Source: DAOUTY01 sp964453665
Lineage (GTDB): Bacteria; Chloroflexota; Dehalococcoidia; SZUA-161
Direction of reading: 5' to 3'
Assembly (NCBI GenBank): GCA_964453665.1
Contig: CAYVQT010000096.1
Coordinates: forward strand, 1 to 7,465
Length of the DNA: 7,465 bases
The notes below the pieces were generated by a model. The model ran no database searches and had not been told where the DNA came from. It worked only from the letters and a program-made list of their open reading frames with translations. Position numbers and translations under genes: made by a program. Positions 1 through 6,218 of the stretch are shown here, piece after piece; the first letter of the stretch is position 1, and every line of letters begins with the position of its first letter.

Positions 1-23
1 TCTTGCTTCTGCTCTGTGCTCAT
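1..23 (-). CDS. 5' end of a third gene of the thiolase operon (partial, cut by window edge)
   Basis: On the minus strand an ATG at 23..21 opens a frame reading MSTEQKQ before the window ends. It has an AGGAGG ribosome site (plus-strand CCTCCT at 29-34) 5 nt upstream, as strong as those of the two preceding genes, and begins 34 nt after the stop of the upstream thiolase-like gene. This is therefore almost certainly the next gene of the same operon. Its product cannot be read from seven residues. Thiolase-like proteins of this type are often encoded beside a small zinc-ribbon/OB-fold (DUF35) partner, so that is the first candidate, but this is inference from context only. Confidence 0.6.
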
Positions 24-57
24 GATTGCCTCCTGAGTATATCTCGATAGAACCAGG

Positions 58-1215
58 CTATAGCGTCTTTTTAAGTAGCATTATCACATTCTCTCCCTGT
101 CCGCCGTAACCTGTGGCCAGCGCCCTGTCGATCTTGCCCGGTATCTGGTGCTCGCCGGCATCGCCGCGGACCTGGAGCGCCGCCTCCACTAACCTGACTA
201 CCGGCGTCGCGCCGATGGGGTTGGTTGCGGTAACACCGCCCGAAGGGTTGAACGGGATCTCCTTGTCTATCCCTACCTTGTTCTGCTCGAAGAGTTTCCA
301 GGCGGTGTAGTCTTCACAGATTCCGACCTCCTCTATCCACCTTAGCTCTGCAGGAGATGCCGGTTCGTATACCTCCCAGGCCTGGATCTCTTTCTTGGGG
401 TTGGTTATACCGCGCCTCTTGTACACTGCGTCGCAGGCATAACGGAGGGTCGATGATGTGGGGTCCTCGGCCATGGTGAGGGCGCCGCCCTGGTGGCAGG
501 TCAACCAGTCCTCGACCCAGACCGGCTTTTTGGTGACCTTCTTAGCTTTCTCCTCGGGGCACACTATGCAAGCGGCAGCGCCAGCGGTCGTCGGGCACAT
601 ATGGAGACGCCTTATCGGCCATGCCAGGAGCACATCGTTCATAACCTTCTCCAGAGTGAGCCCCAGCCTGAGTTGTGCGTACTCGTTTTTCATCGCGCAC
701 TGGTCCTGTTTGACCCGCACCATTGAGATGTGTTCCTCGGTACAGCCGGAGCGGTCCATGTAGGCATAGGTCCTTCGGGCGAAATTAGTGATCGGGGACA
801 TGGGGAACTGGCCTGTCCAGTACTCATTGGCTCCGCCACCGCCACGTCCGAATGCGCCGGCGGCCTCATCCATCTTCTGCCATGCCAGACAAAGGACGGC
901 ATCGAACAGTCCGGTTGCAGCGATGTTGAAACTGGCTGCGGCGATTACGCCGCCTGTTGTGCCCACATTCTGTAATTCGAACCCGGATTTGCCTACTGCC
1001 CCAAGCTCGGGGATAATCCACTTGTCGGGGGAATAGTAGCCATCGGCAACCTCGAAAGAACCCATTACAATATTATCAATGTCTTTCATGGTCATCTGGG
1101 CATCCTCAAGGCACCGCTCAACGGCTTCGGCACACAATTCAGCCGTGGTTACATCCGGCCTCTTGCTCTTATGATGGGTTTGACCAACCCCTACTATAGC
1201 AATCCTCTCAGCCAT
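58..1215 (-). CDS. thiolase-like (SCP2/lipid-transfer type) acyl-CoA protein lacking catalytic Cys and His
   Basis: This 385-residue protein has the length and layout of the SCP2-thiolase/acetyl-CoA acetyltransferase family. The N-terminus is a typical strand (RIAIVGVGQT), followed by the region that normally carries the nucleophile (about 80-112) and a C-terminal NPSGG motif at 323-327. By family alignment, the CASGG/CATGS nucleophile motif reads GTTGG (85-89), with Gly in place of Cys. The GHPxGATG motif reads TNPIGATP (331-338), with Asn for His. The HDCF motif of SCP2 thiolases reads YEPA (283-286), and the C-terminal GYGG (369-372) has no Cys. Ordinary Claisen condensation or thiolysis is therefore unlikely. 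Cys-less relatives such as Ltp2 act as acyl-CoA retro-aldolases with a DUF35 partner, which is a plausible role here. The ATG has AGGAGG (plus 1222-1227 region) overlapping the upstream gene's TAG, implying translational coupling. The exact substrate is unknown. Confidence 0.9.
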   Translation of the reverse strand: MAERIAIVGVGQTHHKSKRPDVTTAELCAEAVERCLEDAQMTMKDIDNIVMGSFEVADGYYSPDKWIIPELGAVGKSGFELQNVGTTGGVIAAASFNIAATGLFDAVLCLAWQKMDEAAGAFGRGGGGANEYWTGQFPMSPITNFARRTYAYMDRSGCTEEHISMVRVKQDQCAMKNEYAQLRLGLTLEKVMNDVLLAWPIRRLHMCPTTAGAAACIVCPEEKAKKVTKKPVWVEDWLTCHQGGALTMAEDPTSSTLRYACDAVYKRRGITNPKKEIQAWEVYEPASPAELRWIEEVGICEDYTAWKLFEQNKVGIDKEIPFNPSGGVTATNPIGATPVVRLVEAALQVRGDAGEHQIPGKIDRALATGYGGQGENVIMLLKKTL

Positions 1216-1224
1216 GGATTCCTC

Positions 1225-2376
1225 CTAGTTCTCCAGAGTTATTACGCAGTGTAGTTGTCCCGCAGGGCCGTCGACACCGTGGGCCACAGCTTTCTTTGCT
1301 CCAGAAACCTGCCTGGCCCCGCCCTCTCCCCGGAGTTGCAGTACGCACTCGGCAACCCGCTGCATACCCGAAACGCAGACCGGAAGCCCGGAGAGCATAC
1401 CGCCGGATGGGTTTATGGGAAGCTGGCCACCCATATCGGTCTTGCCGCTGTCGATCAGCTTGCCCCCTTCTCCCTTGCTACAGAAGCCCAGGCCCTCACT
1501 CCAGAGGAGCTCTTGATACGAATATTGCTCTGAGATCTCAGCTACATCGAACTCTTTCATAGGATCCTTTATTCCAGCCATCTTGTAGGCTCGTTGTGCA
1601 GCCGTCGTCAATGCCTCACAATCGGCCAACTCTCGCCATCCCAGTTCGTGCTGGTCGTAGCAAGTACCCAGGCCTGTGATCCACACCGGTTTGTCCGTGA
1701 TTTTTTTGGCTCTCTCCTCAGAGGCCAGGATCATGGCGCAGGCGCCGTCCACCGGCGTTGGCTTGGCTTCTTGTACCCTGATGGGGTCGCACAGCATCGT
1801 TGACCTGAGAACGTCATCCACAGTCAAGCTGTCACAGCACATTGCGTTGGGGTTATTCCTCGCATTCTTGCGTGCCTTCACCACCACCTTGGCGCACTGC
1901 TCAGGGGTGATTCCGTACTTGGTGGTGTACCTCATCGCCTGAAGGCCGGCGGCGGAGACAAAATCGAGTCCCACTCTTCTCTGGTATATCTGGTCCATGC
2001 CGACCCATTCATACAAGTTCTTGTTCATTGCTGATTCCTTGGTGTAAGCAACCAACAACACAGTGTCACAATGGCCCGACAGAATCTGCATCGTGCCGTA
2101 ATACACGGCTGTCGAACCGTCCTCCAGCACCCTCTCGTCTTCCCGCCGGTACGCGCCGACCACATAGCCGAGGAACATATAGGCTCCAGCGGGGCCGCTA
2201 AGCAGGTCATAGGATGCAGCAACTGTACTGTCTATGCCGCCTTCCTTGAATTCAAGCCCCGTCTGGCCCATCACATCCCGGGTGACATCGTACATTAGCT
2301 CAGCCACATGGTTGTCAAGCTTTTTCTCCTCAAACTTGGTCTGGGCCACGGCCACTATGCCGACCCTTCCTGCCAT
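1225..2376 (-). CDS. thiolase-like acyl-CoA protein, first gene of the operon, also lacking catalytic residues
   Basis: This 383-residue paralogue of the following gene starts MAGRVGIVAVAQTKF, keeps the thiolase-fold INPSGG motif (321-326), and ends in the usual GPAGQLHCVITL strand. It is clearly diverged from its neighbour. The nucleophile motif reads LEDGS (84-88), with Leu for Cys. The His of GHP is Leu (GLP, 330-332), and the SCP2 HDCF equivalent is SEQY (282-285). Since neither protein has the catalytic residues of a classical thiolase, the two probably form a hetero-oligomer with a different chemistry or a substrate-binding role, perhaps on CoA thioesters. Its stop is followed after 9 nt by the next ATG. 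The start ATG has AGGAGGTG 7 nt upstream, and a promoter and leader hairpin lie behind it. Automated annotation would probably say acetyl-CoA acetyltransferase, which the sequence does not support. Confidence 0.88.
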   Translation of the reverse strand: MAGRVGIVAVAQTKFEEKKLDNHVAELMYDVTRDVMGQTGLEFKEGGIDSTVAASYDLLSGPAGAYMFLGYVVGAYRREDERVLEDGSTAVYYGTMQILSGHCDTVLLVAYTKESAMNKNLYEWVGMDQIYQRRVGLDFVSAAGLQAMRYTTKYGITPEQCAKVVVKARKNARNNPNAMCCDSLTVDDVLRSTMLCDPIRVQEAKPTPVDGACAMILASEERAKKITDKPVWITGLGTCYDQHELGWRELADCEALTTAAQRAYKMAGIKDPMKEFDVAEISEQYSYQELLWSEGLGFCSKGEGGKLIDSGKTDMGGQLPINPSGGMLSGLPVCVSGMQRVAECVLQLRGEGGARQVSGAKKAVAHGVDGPAGQLHCVITLEN

Positions 2377-2421
2377 AAAGCACCTCCTGTTTCTTGACTG
2401 CCTTCCTCTCTTTCCTTAGCC

Positions 2422-2464
2422 AGCTGGTGCAGCGCACAAAAAAATAACACCCTGCATGCCAGCT
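2422..2464 (-). promoter_or_regulatory. stem-loop in the 5' leader of the thiolase operon
   Basis: The plus-strand segments AGCTGG (2422-2427) plus TGCAG (2428-2432) pair with CTGCA (2452-2456) plus CCAGCT (2459-2464), giving an 11-bp stem with a 2-nt bulge and a 19-nt loop containing a run of seven A/T. GCCAGCT also occurs as a direct repeat (2419-2425 and 2458-2464). It lies between the predicted transcription start (about 2478) and the first start codon. It could be an mRNA-stabilising or regulatory hairpin, or a DNA operator. It has no U-tail after the stem, so it is not a standard terminator. Confidence 0.45.
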
Positions 2465-2484
2465 AACATTGCAACCAAGGGAAT

Positions 2485-2513
2485 ATATTAACCAATCCCA
2501 TTATCTGTGTCAA
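2485..2513 (-). promoter_or_regulatory. sigma-70-type promoter of the thiolase operon
   Basis: On the minus strand a perfect -35 TTGACA (2513..2508) is followed after exactly 17 nt by TAATAT (2490..2485), four of six matches to TATAAT. Transcription would start near 2478, leaving a leader of about 100 nt before the ATG at 2376. Position, orientation and spacing all fit. The AT-rich sequence just upstream would favour activity. Confidence 0.6.
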
Positions 2514-2525
2514 CATTACATTATG

Positions 2526-2569
2526 TGATACCGGGAAAATACCATAGGGTTTTTCAGATGACGGTATTA
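2526..2569. repeat. imperfect inverted repeat upstream of the thiolase promoter
   Basis: TGATACCG (2526-2533) pairs with CGGTATTA (2562-2569), 8 bp including one G-T pair. Inside it GAAAA (2535-2539) pairs with TTTTC (2551-2555). The element lies just upstream of the thiolase -35 box, so as DNA it could be an operator. Nothing shows that it is transcribed. Chance is possible in an AT-rich region. Confidence 0.3.
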
Positions 2570-2628
2570 TCTTGATCGGACTCTTTACTATAGTGACATA
2601 CGGCGTTTTCTTAATATATCCCACCGGA

Positions 2629-2694
2629 TTGTAATCATATTGTAAGAGATTTGTAATTTCCTCGTTATATGGCCTTAATAATATCTTAATTCGC
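2629..2694. repeat. 11-bp-phased direct repeat array (TTGTAA units), candidate operator
   Basis: TTGTAA occurs at 2629, 2640 and 2651, exactly 11 bp apart. Continuing in the same phase, the rows begin TCGTTAT (2662), CCTTAAT (2673) and TCTTAAT (2684), each sharing four or five of seven positions with TTGTAAT, after which the pattern stops. Period-11 direct repeats place sites on one face of the helix and are typical of OmpR/PhoB-family response regulators. The array lies between two divergent promoters, more than 110 bp from each. The first three units are clear; the last three are suggestive only. Confidence 0.45.
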
Positions 2695-2773
2695 GGCACC
2701 TACAATTGCATACGATCGCATCGGACATGGGGCTTTTGATTTGAGCTCCGTACAGCCTGTGGTAATTCACGAG

Positions 2774-2784
2774 GAAAGGAGGTG
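2774..2784 (+). promoter_or_regulatory. orphan Shine-Dalgarno sequence, possible leader ORF
   Basis: GAAAGGAGGTG matches the complement of the 16S rRNA 3' tail over 11 nt but has no gene at the right distance. A GTG at 2785 lies only 2 nt beyond GGAGG and a TTG at 2797 lies 14 nt beyond. Either would read a frame ending at the TAG at 2860-2862, 16 nt before cobO, giving at most 25 residues. If the promoter at 2807 is the only one, this site is not transcribed. I do not call a gene here. Confidence 0.3.
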
Positions 2785-2806
2785 GTGTATAACCGATTGC
2801 CCTTCC

Positions 2807-2837
2807 TTGACAAAAGTAGGCTACTATGTGTTAAAGT
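2807..2837 (+). promoter_or_regulatory. probable cobO promoter
   Basis: A perfect -35 TTGACA lies at 2807-2812. The best -10 is TAAAGT (2832-2837), four of six matches but with a long 19-nt spacer; TTAAAG at 2831 is a weaker alternative. Transcription would start near 2844, giving a leader of about 35 nt. The spacer holds the dyad AGTAG-G-CTACT (2815-2825), and AAAGTAGG is repeated at 2813-2820 and 2833-2840, 20 bp apart. A regulator bound there would cover the promoter. The weak -10 and long spacer would fit an activated or repressed promoter. Confidence 0.4.
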
Positions 2838-2878
2838 AGGGTGCGAACGGCACTCCCGATAGAGCCGGAAATAGACAG

Positions 2879-3427
2879 ATGACCGACGCTCCAAAAACAT
2901 CTCCGGATAGAAAAGGTCTTGTAGAAATTTTTACCGGTGATGGCAAAGGTAAAACTTCGGCAGCGCTCGGGGTAATACTCCGTGCCCTGGGACACGGCTT
3001 TCGAGTTTGCATCATACATTTTATGAAGGGCAATTTCCCCTACGGGGAACAGAAGATGCTGGCGCAGCTTCCCAATGTAACAGTGTCTGTTTTCGGAAGC
3101 ACTAGCTTTGTGAACCCCAACAATCCCGAAGAGGAGGACAAGAGGGAGGCGAAACGGGCACTCGACGCCAGCCGGGAGGCGATGCTCAGCGGCAAATACG
3201 ATCTGGTTGTGCTTGACGAGGTGAATGTGGCTTCTGCCTGGGGGCTTGTGGGGCTCGACGACGTGATTAAACTGATTGAGGACAAGCCGGAGTCAGTGGA
3301 GCTCATCCTTACGGGTCGCTATGCGGACAAGAAGCTGATAGAGCTTGCTGACCTGGTAACCGAGATGCTGGTAATAAAGCATCCTTTTGATAAAGGTATC
3401 TGGGCCCGGGCCGGACTCGACTATTAA
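2879..3427 (+). CDS. cobO: cob(I)alamin / corrinoid adenosyltransferase (CobO/BtuR/CobA type)
   Basis: The enzyme transfers the adenosyl group of ATP to cobalt of reduced cob(I)alamin or cobinamide in the cytoplasm, forming adenosylcobalamin during synthesis or salvage. The 182 residues match the family along their whole length: a P-loop TGDGKGKTS (19-27), HFMKG (47-51), a Walker B-like VVLDEVN (110-116), LTGR (144-147), ADLVTEM (157-163), and the C-terminal KHPFDKGIWARAGLDY signature. The variable N-terminal extension of enteric BtuR is absent, as in many relatives. The start ATG at 2879 has only a weak purine-rich ribosome site (GGAAATAG), but it gives the expected length before the P-loop. 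It is the first gene of the plus-strand block. No other cobalamin gene is nearby, so salvage is as likely as de novo synthesis. Confidence 0.93.
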   Translation: MTDAPKTSPDRKGLVEIFTGDGKGKTSAALGVILRALGHGFRVCIIHFMKGNFPYGEQKMLAQLPNVTVSVFGSTSFVNPNNPEEEDKREAKRALDASREAMLSGKYDLVVLDEVNVASAWGLVGLDDVIKLIEDKPESVELILTGRYADKKLIELADLVTEMLVIKHPFDKGIWARAGLDY

Positions 3428-3451
3428 CTCGGGAGGATATTCGAACCGGAT

Positions 3452-3477
3452 CAGGTTGCCCGGCGTCGGGTAACCTG
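3452..3477 (+). other. strong intercistronic stem-loop between cobO and fbp
   Basis: CAGGTTGCCCG (3452-3462) pairs with CGGGTAACCTG (3467-3477): 11 bp with one G-U pair around the 4-nt loop GCGT. No U-run follows (next bases GCTGTTCAAC), so it is not a canonical intrinsic terminator. It may attenuate or process the transcript between cobO and fbp, or protect an mRNA end. The octamer TCGAACCG lies on both sides of it (3441-3448 and 3513-3520). Confidence 0.6.
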
Positions 3478-3537
3478 GCTGTTCAACTCGATTAAATCAG
3501 TAAAAAAAAGGATCGAACCGAAAAAGGAGAGTGTAAA

Positions 3538-4632
3538 ATGATAACCCTAAGCGTAATCAAGGCTGACATTGGCGGATATGTAGGTCATTCCAGTTCCCAT
3601 CCTGACATACTTGCCAAGGCTGAGGAGTGCCTGGAGAAGGCAAAGAAAGAAGGATTGCTGGTTGACTTTCACGTCACCCGCTGTGGGGATGACCTCCAGC
3701 TCATAATGACCCATGAGCAGGGCGAGGATAATGCGCGCATCCACGAACTCGCCTGGGATACCTTCGTTACCGGTACTGAGCTTGCCAAGAAGCTGGGGCT
3801 TTACGGGGCTGGCCAGGACCTGCTCGCCGACGCCTTCTCTGGGAACGTGAAGGCGATGGGGCCCGGGGTGGCGGAGATGGAGTTCGAGGAGCGGCCATCC
3901 GAGCCCGTAATCATATTCATGGCCGACAAGACATCGGCGGGGGCCTGGAATATGCCCCTCTACAAGATGTTCGCTGACCCGTTCAATACCATAGGCCTGG
4001 TGATTGCCCCCAACATGCACTGCGGGTTTTCGTTCGAGGTGCACGATGTCAAGGAGCACAAGAAAATCACCTTTAGTGCACCGGAAGAGATATACAGTAT
4101 GCTGGTCTTCATCGGTGCCCCAGCCCGTTATGTGGTAAAGGCAGTGCATCACCGCGAGACCGGCAATATCGGCGCAGTTTCATCGACACAGCGCCTGGCC
4201 TTCATCGCAGGAAGGTATGTGGGCAAGGATGACCCGGTTTGCATCGTTCGCTCTCAAGGGGAATTCCCCGCGGTGGGTGAAGTGCTGGAACCCTTCAGTC
4301 ACCCCGCACTTGTGGAGGGCTGGATGCGGGGTTCACACCACGGCCCGCTGATGCCGGTGTCCATCCCCGAGAGCAACCCCTCACGCTTTGACGGCCCGCC
4401 CAGAGTGGTCGCAGCAGGATTTCAGCTGACGGACGGCAAGCTGGTAGGCCCGCGTGATATGTTCGATGATCCCAGCTTTGATGAGGCCCGCCGGCTGGCC
4501 AATCTGGCCGGCGAGTATATGCGCCGCCACGGGCCCTTCGAGCCGCATCGCCTCCCCCTTGACGAGATGGAATACACCACGATGCCTCATGTGATGAAGA
4601 AGCTGGAGGAAAGATTCACTAAACTTGATTGA
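3538..4632 (+). CDS. fbp: bifunctional fructose-1,6-bisphosphate aldolase/phosphatase (class V, archaeal type)
   Basis: The enzyme condenses glyceraldehyde-3-phosphate with dihydroxyacetone phosphate and then dephosphorylates the product to fructose-6-phosphate, making gluconeogenesis one-way. The 364-residue protein matches the family end to end. Metal and phosphate ligands are visible in IKADIGG (D10), GHSS (H17), CGDDLQ (D51, D52) and MADKT (D130, K131). The Schiff-base lysine of the aldolase form aligns with K230 in YVGKDDP, with Y227 beside it and Y346 in EMEYTT. GAGQDLLADAFSGN, GPGVAEMEFEERPSEP and MRRHGPFEPHRLP are family signatures. An AAGGAGAG ribosome site lies 8 nt before the ATG. 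The gene ends inside the start of rdgB (8-nt overlap). This form is known from archaea and deep-branching bacteria, which helps place the organism. All key residues are intact. Confidence 0.96.
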   Translation: MITLSVIKADIGGYVGHSSSHPDILAKAEECLEKAKKEGLLVDFHVTRCGDDLQLIMTHEQGEDNARIHELAWDTFVTGTELAKKLGLYGAGQDLLADAFSGNVKAMGPGVAEMEFEERPSEPVIIFMADKTSAGAWNMPLYKMFADPFNTIGLVIAPNMHCGFSFEVHDVKEHKKITFSAPEEIYSMLVFIGAPARYVVKAVHHRETGNIGAVSSTQRLAFIAGRYVGKDDPVCIVRSQGEFPAVGEVLEPFSHPALVEGWMRGSHHGPLMPVSIPESNPSRFDGPPRVVAAGFQLTDGKLVGPRDMFDDPSFDEARRLANLAGEYMRRHGPFEPHRLPLDEMEYTTMPHVMKKLEERFTKLD

Positions 4633-5245
4633 GCCACGAAAGCTCCTGATCGCCACCAATAACCTGGGCAAGTTCCGGGAATATGTTTTATTGCTTGACG
4701 GGCTGCCATTCGAGCTTACAAGCCTCGCCGGGGAGAGAATCAGGGATGAGGTCGAAGAGGGCAGCTCGAGCATGGAGCATAATGCTATCTATAAGGCTAC
4801 CGAATACTCCAGGCGGAGCGGCCTTATAGCCCTTGCCGACGACTCCGGGCTGGAGGTGGACGCCCTGGGTGGCGAGCCCGGGCCATTTTCTCGCCGCTAT
4901 GCGGGGGAGGATGTCTCGGACAAGCAAAGAAACGACTTTCTCCTCGCGAAGCTGAGCGCTGTGCCGTGGGAGAGAAGGAGCGCGCGTTTCAGGTGTGTCA
5001 TCGCTATCGCAACGCCGAGAAGCGGAGTCGAGACCCGCGAGGGCGTGTGTGAAGGAATTATAGCGTTTGACAGCAAGGGGGAAGGTGGCTTTGGCTACGA
5101 CCCCATTTTTTATTTGCCGGAGCTCGATAGGCGTATGGCGGAGCTAACGATTGAGGAAAAAAACGAAATAAGCCACCGCGCGAGAGCAGCGCATAAAGTG
5201 CGGCCGATTCTCGAACTCATGGCTGAGCAAAGAAGTAATGACTAA
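4625..5245 (+). CDS. rdgB: XTP/dITP pyrophosphatase (RdgB/HAM1 family)
   Basis: RdgB hydrolyses non-canonical purine nucleoside triphosphates (dITP, XTP, ITP) to monophosphate and pyrophosphate, keeping them out of DNA and RNA. The 206 residues carry the whole family pattern: TNNLGK (11-16), LADDSGLEVDALGG (70-83, catalytic Asp pair), GEGGFGYDPIF (152-162) and EEKNEISHRARA (177-188). The usual SARY motif after PGPF reads SRRY here. The start is TTG at 4625: an in-frame stop lies at 4595-4597, no ATG or GTG falls between it and the conserved LLIATNN, and the TTG overlaps the fbp stop by 8 nt. A GGAGG at 4605-4609 is rather far (15 nt), so initiation probably depends on ribosomes finishing fbp. 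The stop overlaps moaA by 8 nt. Confidence 0.94.
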   Translation: MIEPRKLLIATNNLGKFREYVLLLDGLPFELTSLAGERIRDEVEEGSSSMEHNAIYKATEYSRRSGLIALADDSGLEVDALGGEPGPFSRRYAGEDVSDKQRNDFLLAKLSAVPWERRSARFRCVIAIATPRSGVETREGVCEGIIAFDSKGEGGFGYDPIFYLPELDRRMAELTIEEKNEISHRARAAHKVRPILELMAEQRSND

Positions 5246-6218
5246 ACTCTCCGATTCCTTTCACCGTCCTGTGAACTACCTGCGGATATCAATCACCGAC
5301 CGCTGTAATCTGCGGTGCGTATACTGCATGCCCCCGGAAGGAATTCCCTTGATGTCTCACGCAGATATTCTCAGCTACGAGGAAATTTGCACGGTAGCCC
5401 GGGCGGCGGCGGACTTGGGCATCATTAAAATCAGGCTTACTGGCGGCGAACCACTCGTTAGAGCAGGATTAGCGACCCTTGTGGCCATGTTAGCTGATAT
5501 AGAAGGTATCGATGATATCTCGTTGACAACAAACGCTGTGCTTTTGGAACGCTATGCCGGTCAACTCAAGAACTCGGGGTTACATCGGGTTAATGTCAGC
5601 CTTGACTCACTTCGCGGAGATAGATACCGCCGAATCACCCGGCTTGGCAATCTGGACGATGTACTCAGGGGCATCGAAGCCGCAAGGCAGGCCGGGTTGA
5701 ACCCGGTAAAGACCAATACAGTGATCATCCGCGGGACAAACGATGATGAGGTTATTGACTTCGCCCGGTTGACGATTGAGGGTGAGTGGCACGTACGGTT
5801 TATCGAGTACATGCCGTTCTCCAATGGTAACGAACATGCCGGCGACCTATTAGTGGCAGTATCTGAGATGAAGGAACGAATTGAGGCTCTGGGCGAACTG
5901 GAGCCCACCTTTGAGAGTGGAGGGGGCCCGGCGAAATATTTCCGGCTACCGGGGGCTAAGGGCACCATCGGCTTCATCAGCCCCGTCAGCGAGCACTTCT
6001 GCAAGGCGTGTAATCGGTTGCGTCTCACGGCGGATGGCAAGCTGCGCCCCTGCCTTTTTTCGGACCAGGAGCTTGATGTCCGGGAACCACTGCGACACGG
6101 TGCAACCGCTGATGATATAAAGCGCCTGATCCAGGAGGCTGCGTCACGCAAACCGGAAGGTCATAGGTTGAGAGCGGGAATTACCTGCGAGCGGTTTATG
6201 GCGCAGATCGGAGGCTGA
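5238..6218 (+). CDS. moaA: GTP 3',8-cyclase MoaA (radical SAM, Moco biosynthesis)
   Basis: MoaA uses S-adenosylmethionine and two [4Fe-4S] clusters to convert GTP into 3',8-cyclo-7,8-dihydro-GTP, the first step of molybdenum cofactor synthesis. The 326-residue protein has the radical-SAM motif CNLRCVYC (C23, C27, C30), the SAM-contacting LTGGEPLVR (68-75), and the C-terminal cluster Cys C255, C258 and C272 in FCKACNRLRL...RPCLF, whose arginines bind GTP. It ends in the conserved double glycine (QIGG, 323-326) needed for catalysis. Length and order are normal. The ATG overlaps the rdgB stop by 8 nt with only an AAAGAAG-like ribosome site, suggesting translational coupling. The gene directly follows with the MoaC domain for the next step. 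Oxygen-sensitive clusters are consistent with an anaerobe but do not prove it. Confidence 0.96.
   Translation: MTKLSDSFHRPVNYLRISITDRCNLRCVYCMPPEGIPLMSHADILSYEEICTVARAAADLGIIKIRLTGGEPLVRAGLATLVAMLADIEGIDDISLTTNAVLLERYAGQLKNSGLHRVNVSLDSLRGDRYRRITRLGNLDDVLRGIEAARQAGLNPVKTNTVIIRGTNDDEVIDFARLTIEGEWHVRFIEYMPFSNGNEHAGDLLVAVSEMKERIEALGELEPTFESGGGPAKYFRLPGAKGTIGFISPVSEHFCKACNRLRLTADGKLRPCLFSDQELDVREPLRHGATADDIKRLIQEAASRKPEGHRLRAGITCERFMAQIGG

Larger units (their letters stand above)
2377..2878. other. divergent intergenic region between the thiolase operon and the cobO operon
   Basis: This 502-bp stretch separates two start codons facing away from each other. I see no credible protein gene in it. 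From left to right it holds the purine-rich leader and stem-loop of the thiolase mRNA, its promoter, an AT-rich core (roughly 2460-2700) with a dyad and 11-bp-phased repeats, an isolated strong Shine-Dalgarno sequence, and the probable cobO promoter with a small repeat pair. The AT-rich core contrasts visibly with the GC-rich flanking genes. I looked for the conserved boxes of a cobalamin riboswitch ahead of cobO and did not find them. Confidence 0.8.

Noticed and set aside
2629..2694. CRISPR array or plasmid-type iterons
   Set aside because: Units are only 6-7 bp with an 11-bp period, far too short for CRISPR, and there is no replication gene nearby to suggest an origin.
2463..2699. 78-codon frame on the minus strand in the intergenic region
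   Set aside because: It starts at GTG without a ribosome site, lies in AT-rich DNA, and spans the thiolase promoter and the phased repeats. No recognisable domain.
2700..2878. Cobalamin riboswitch upstream of cobO
   Set aside because: The conserved B12-box and core elements are not recognisable; the only nearby hairpin (2839-2855) is small. A covariance-model search would settle it.
3428..3537. Separate promoter for fbp
   Set aside because: No credible -35/-10 pair was seen in the gap; only the hairpin and an A-run are evident.
3547..4152. 201-codon open frame on the minus strand inside fbp
   Set aside because: It is a shadow of a gene with full family match on the other strand, has no ribosome site, and its translation resembles no family I know.
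5561..6151. 196-codon open frame on the minus strand inside moaA
   Set aside because: Opposite moaA's conserved coding sequence, with Ser/Arg-rich translation typical of antisense frames.
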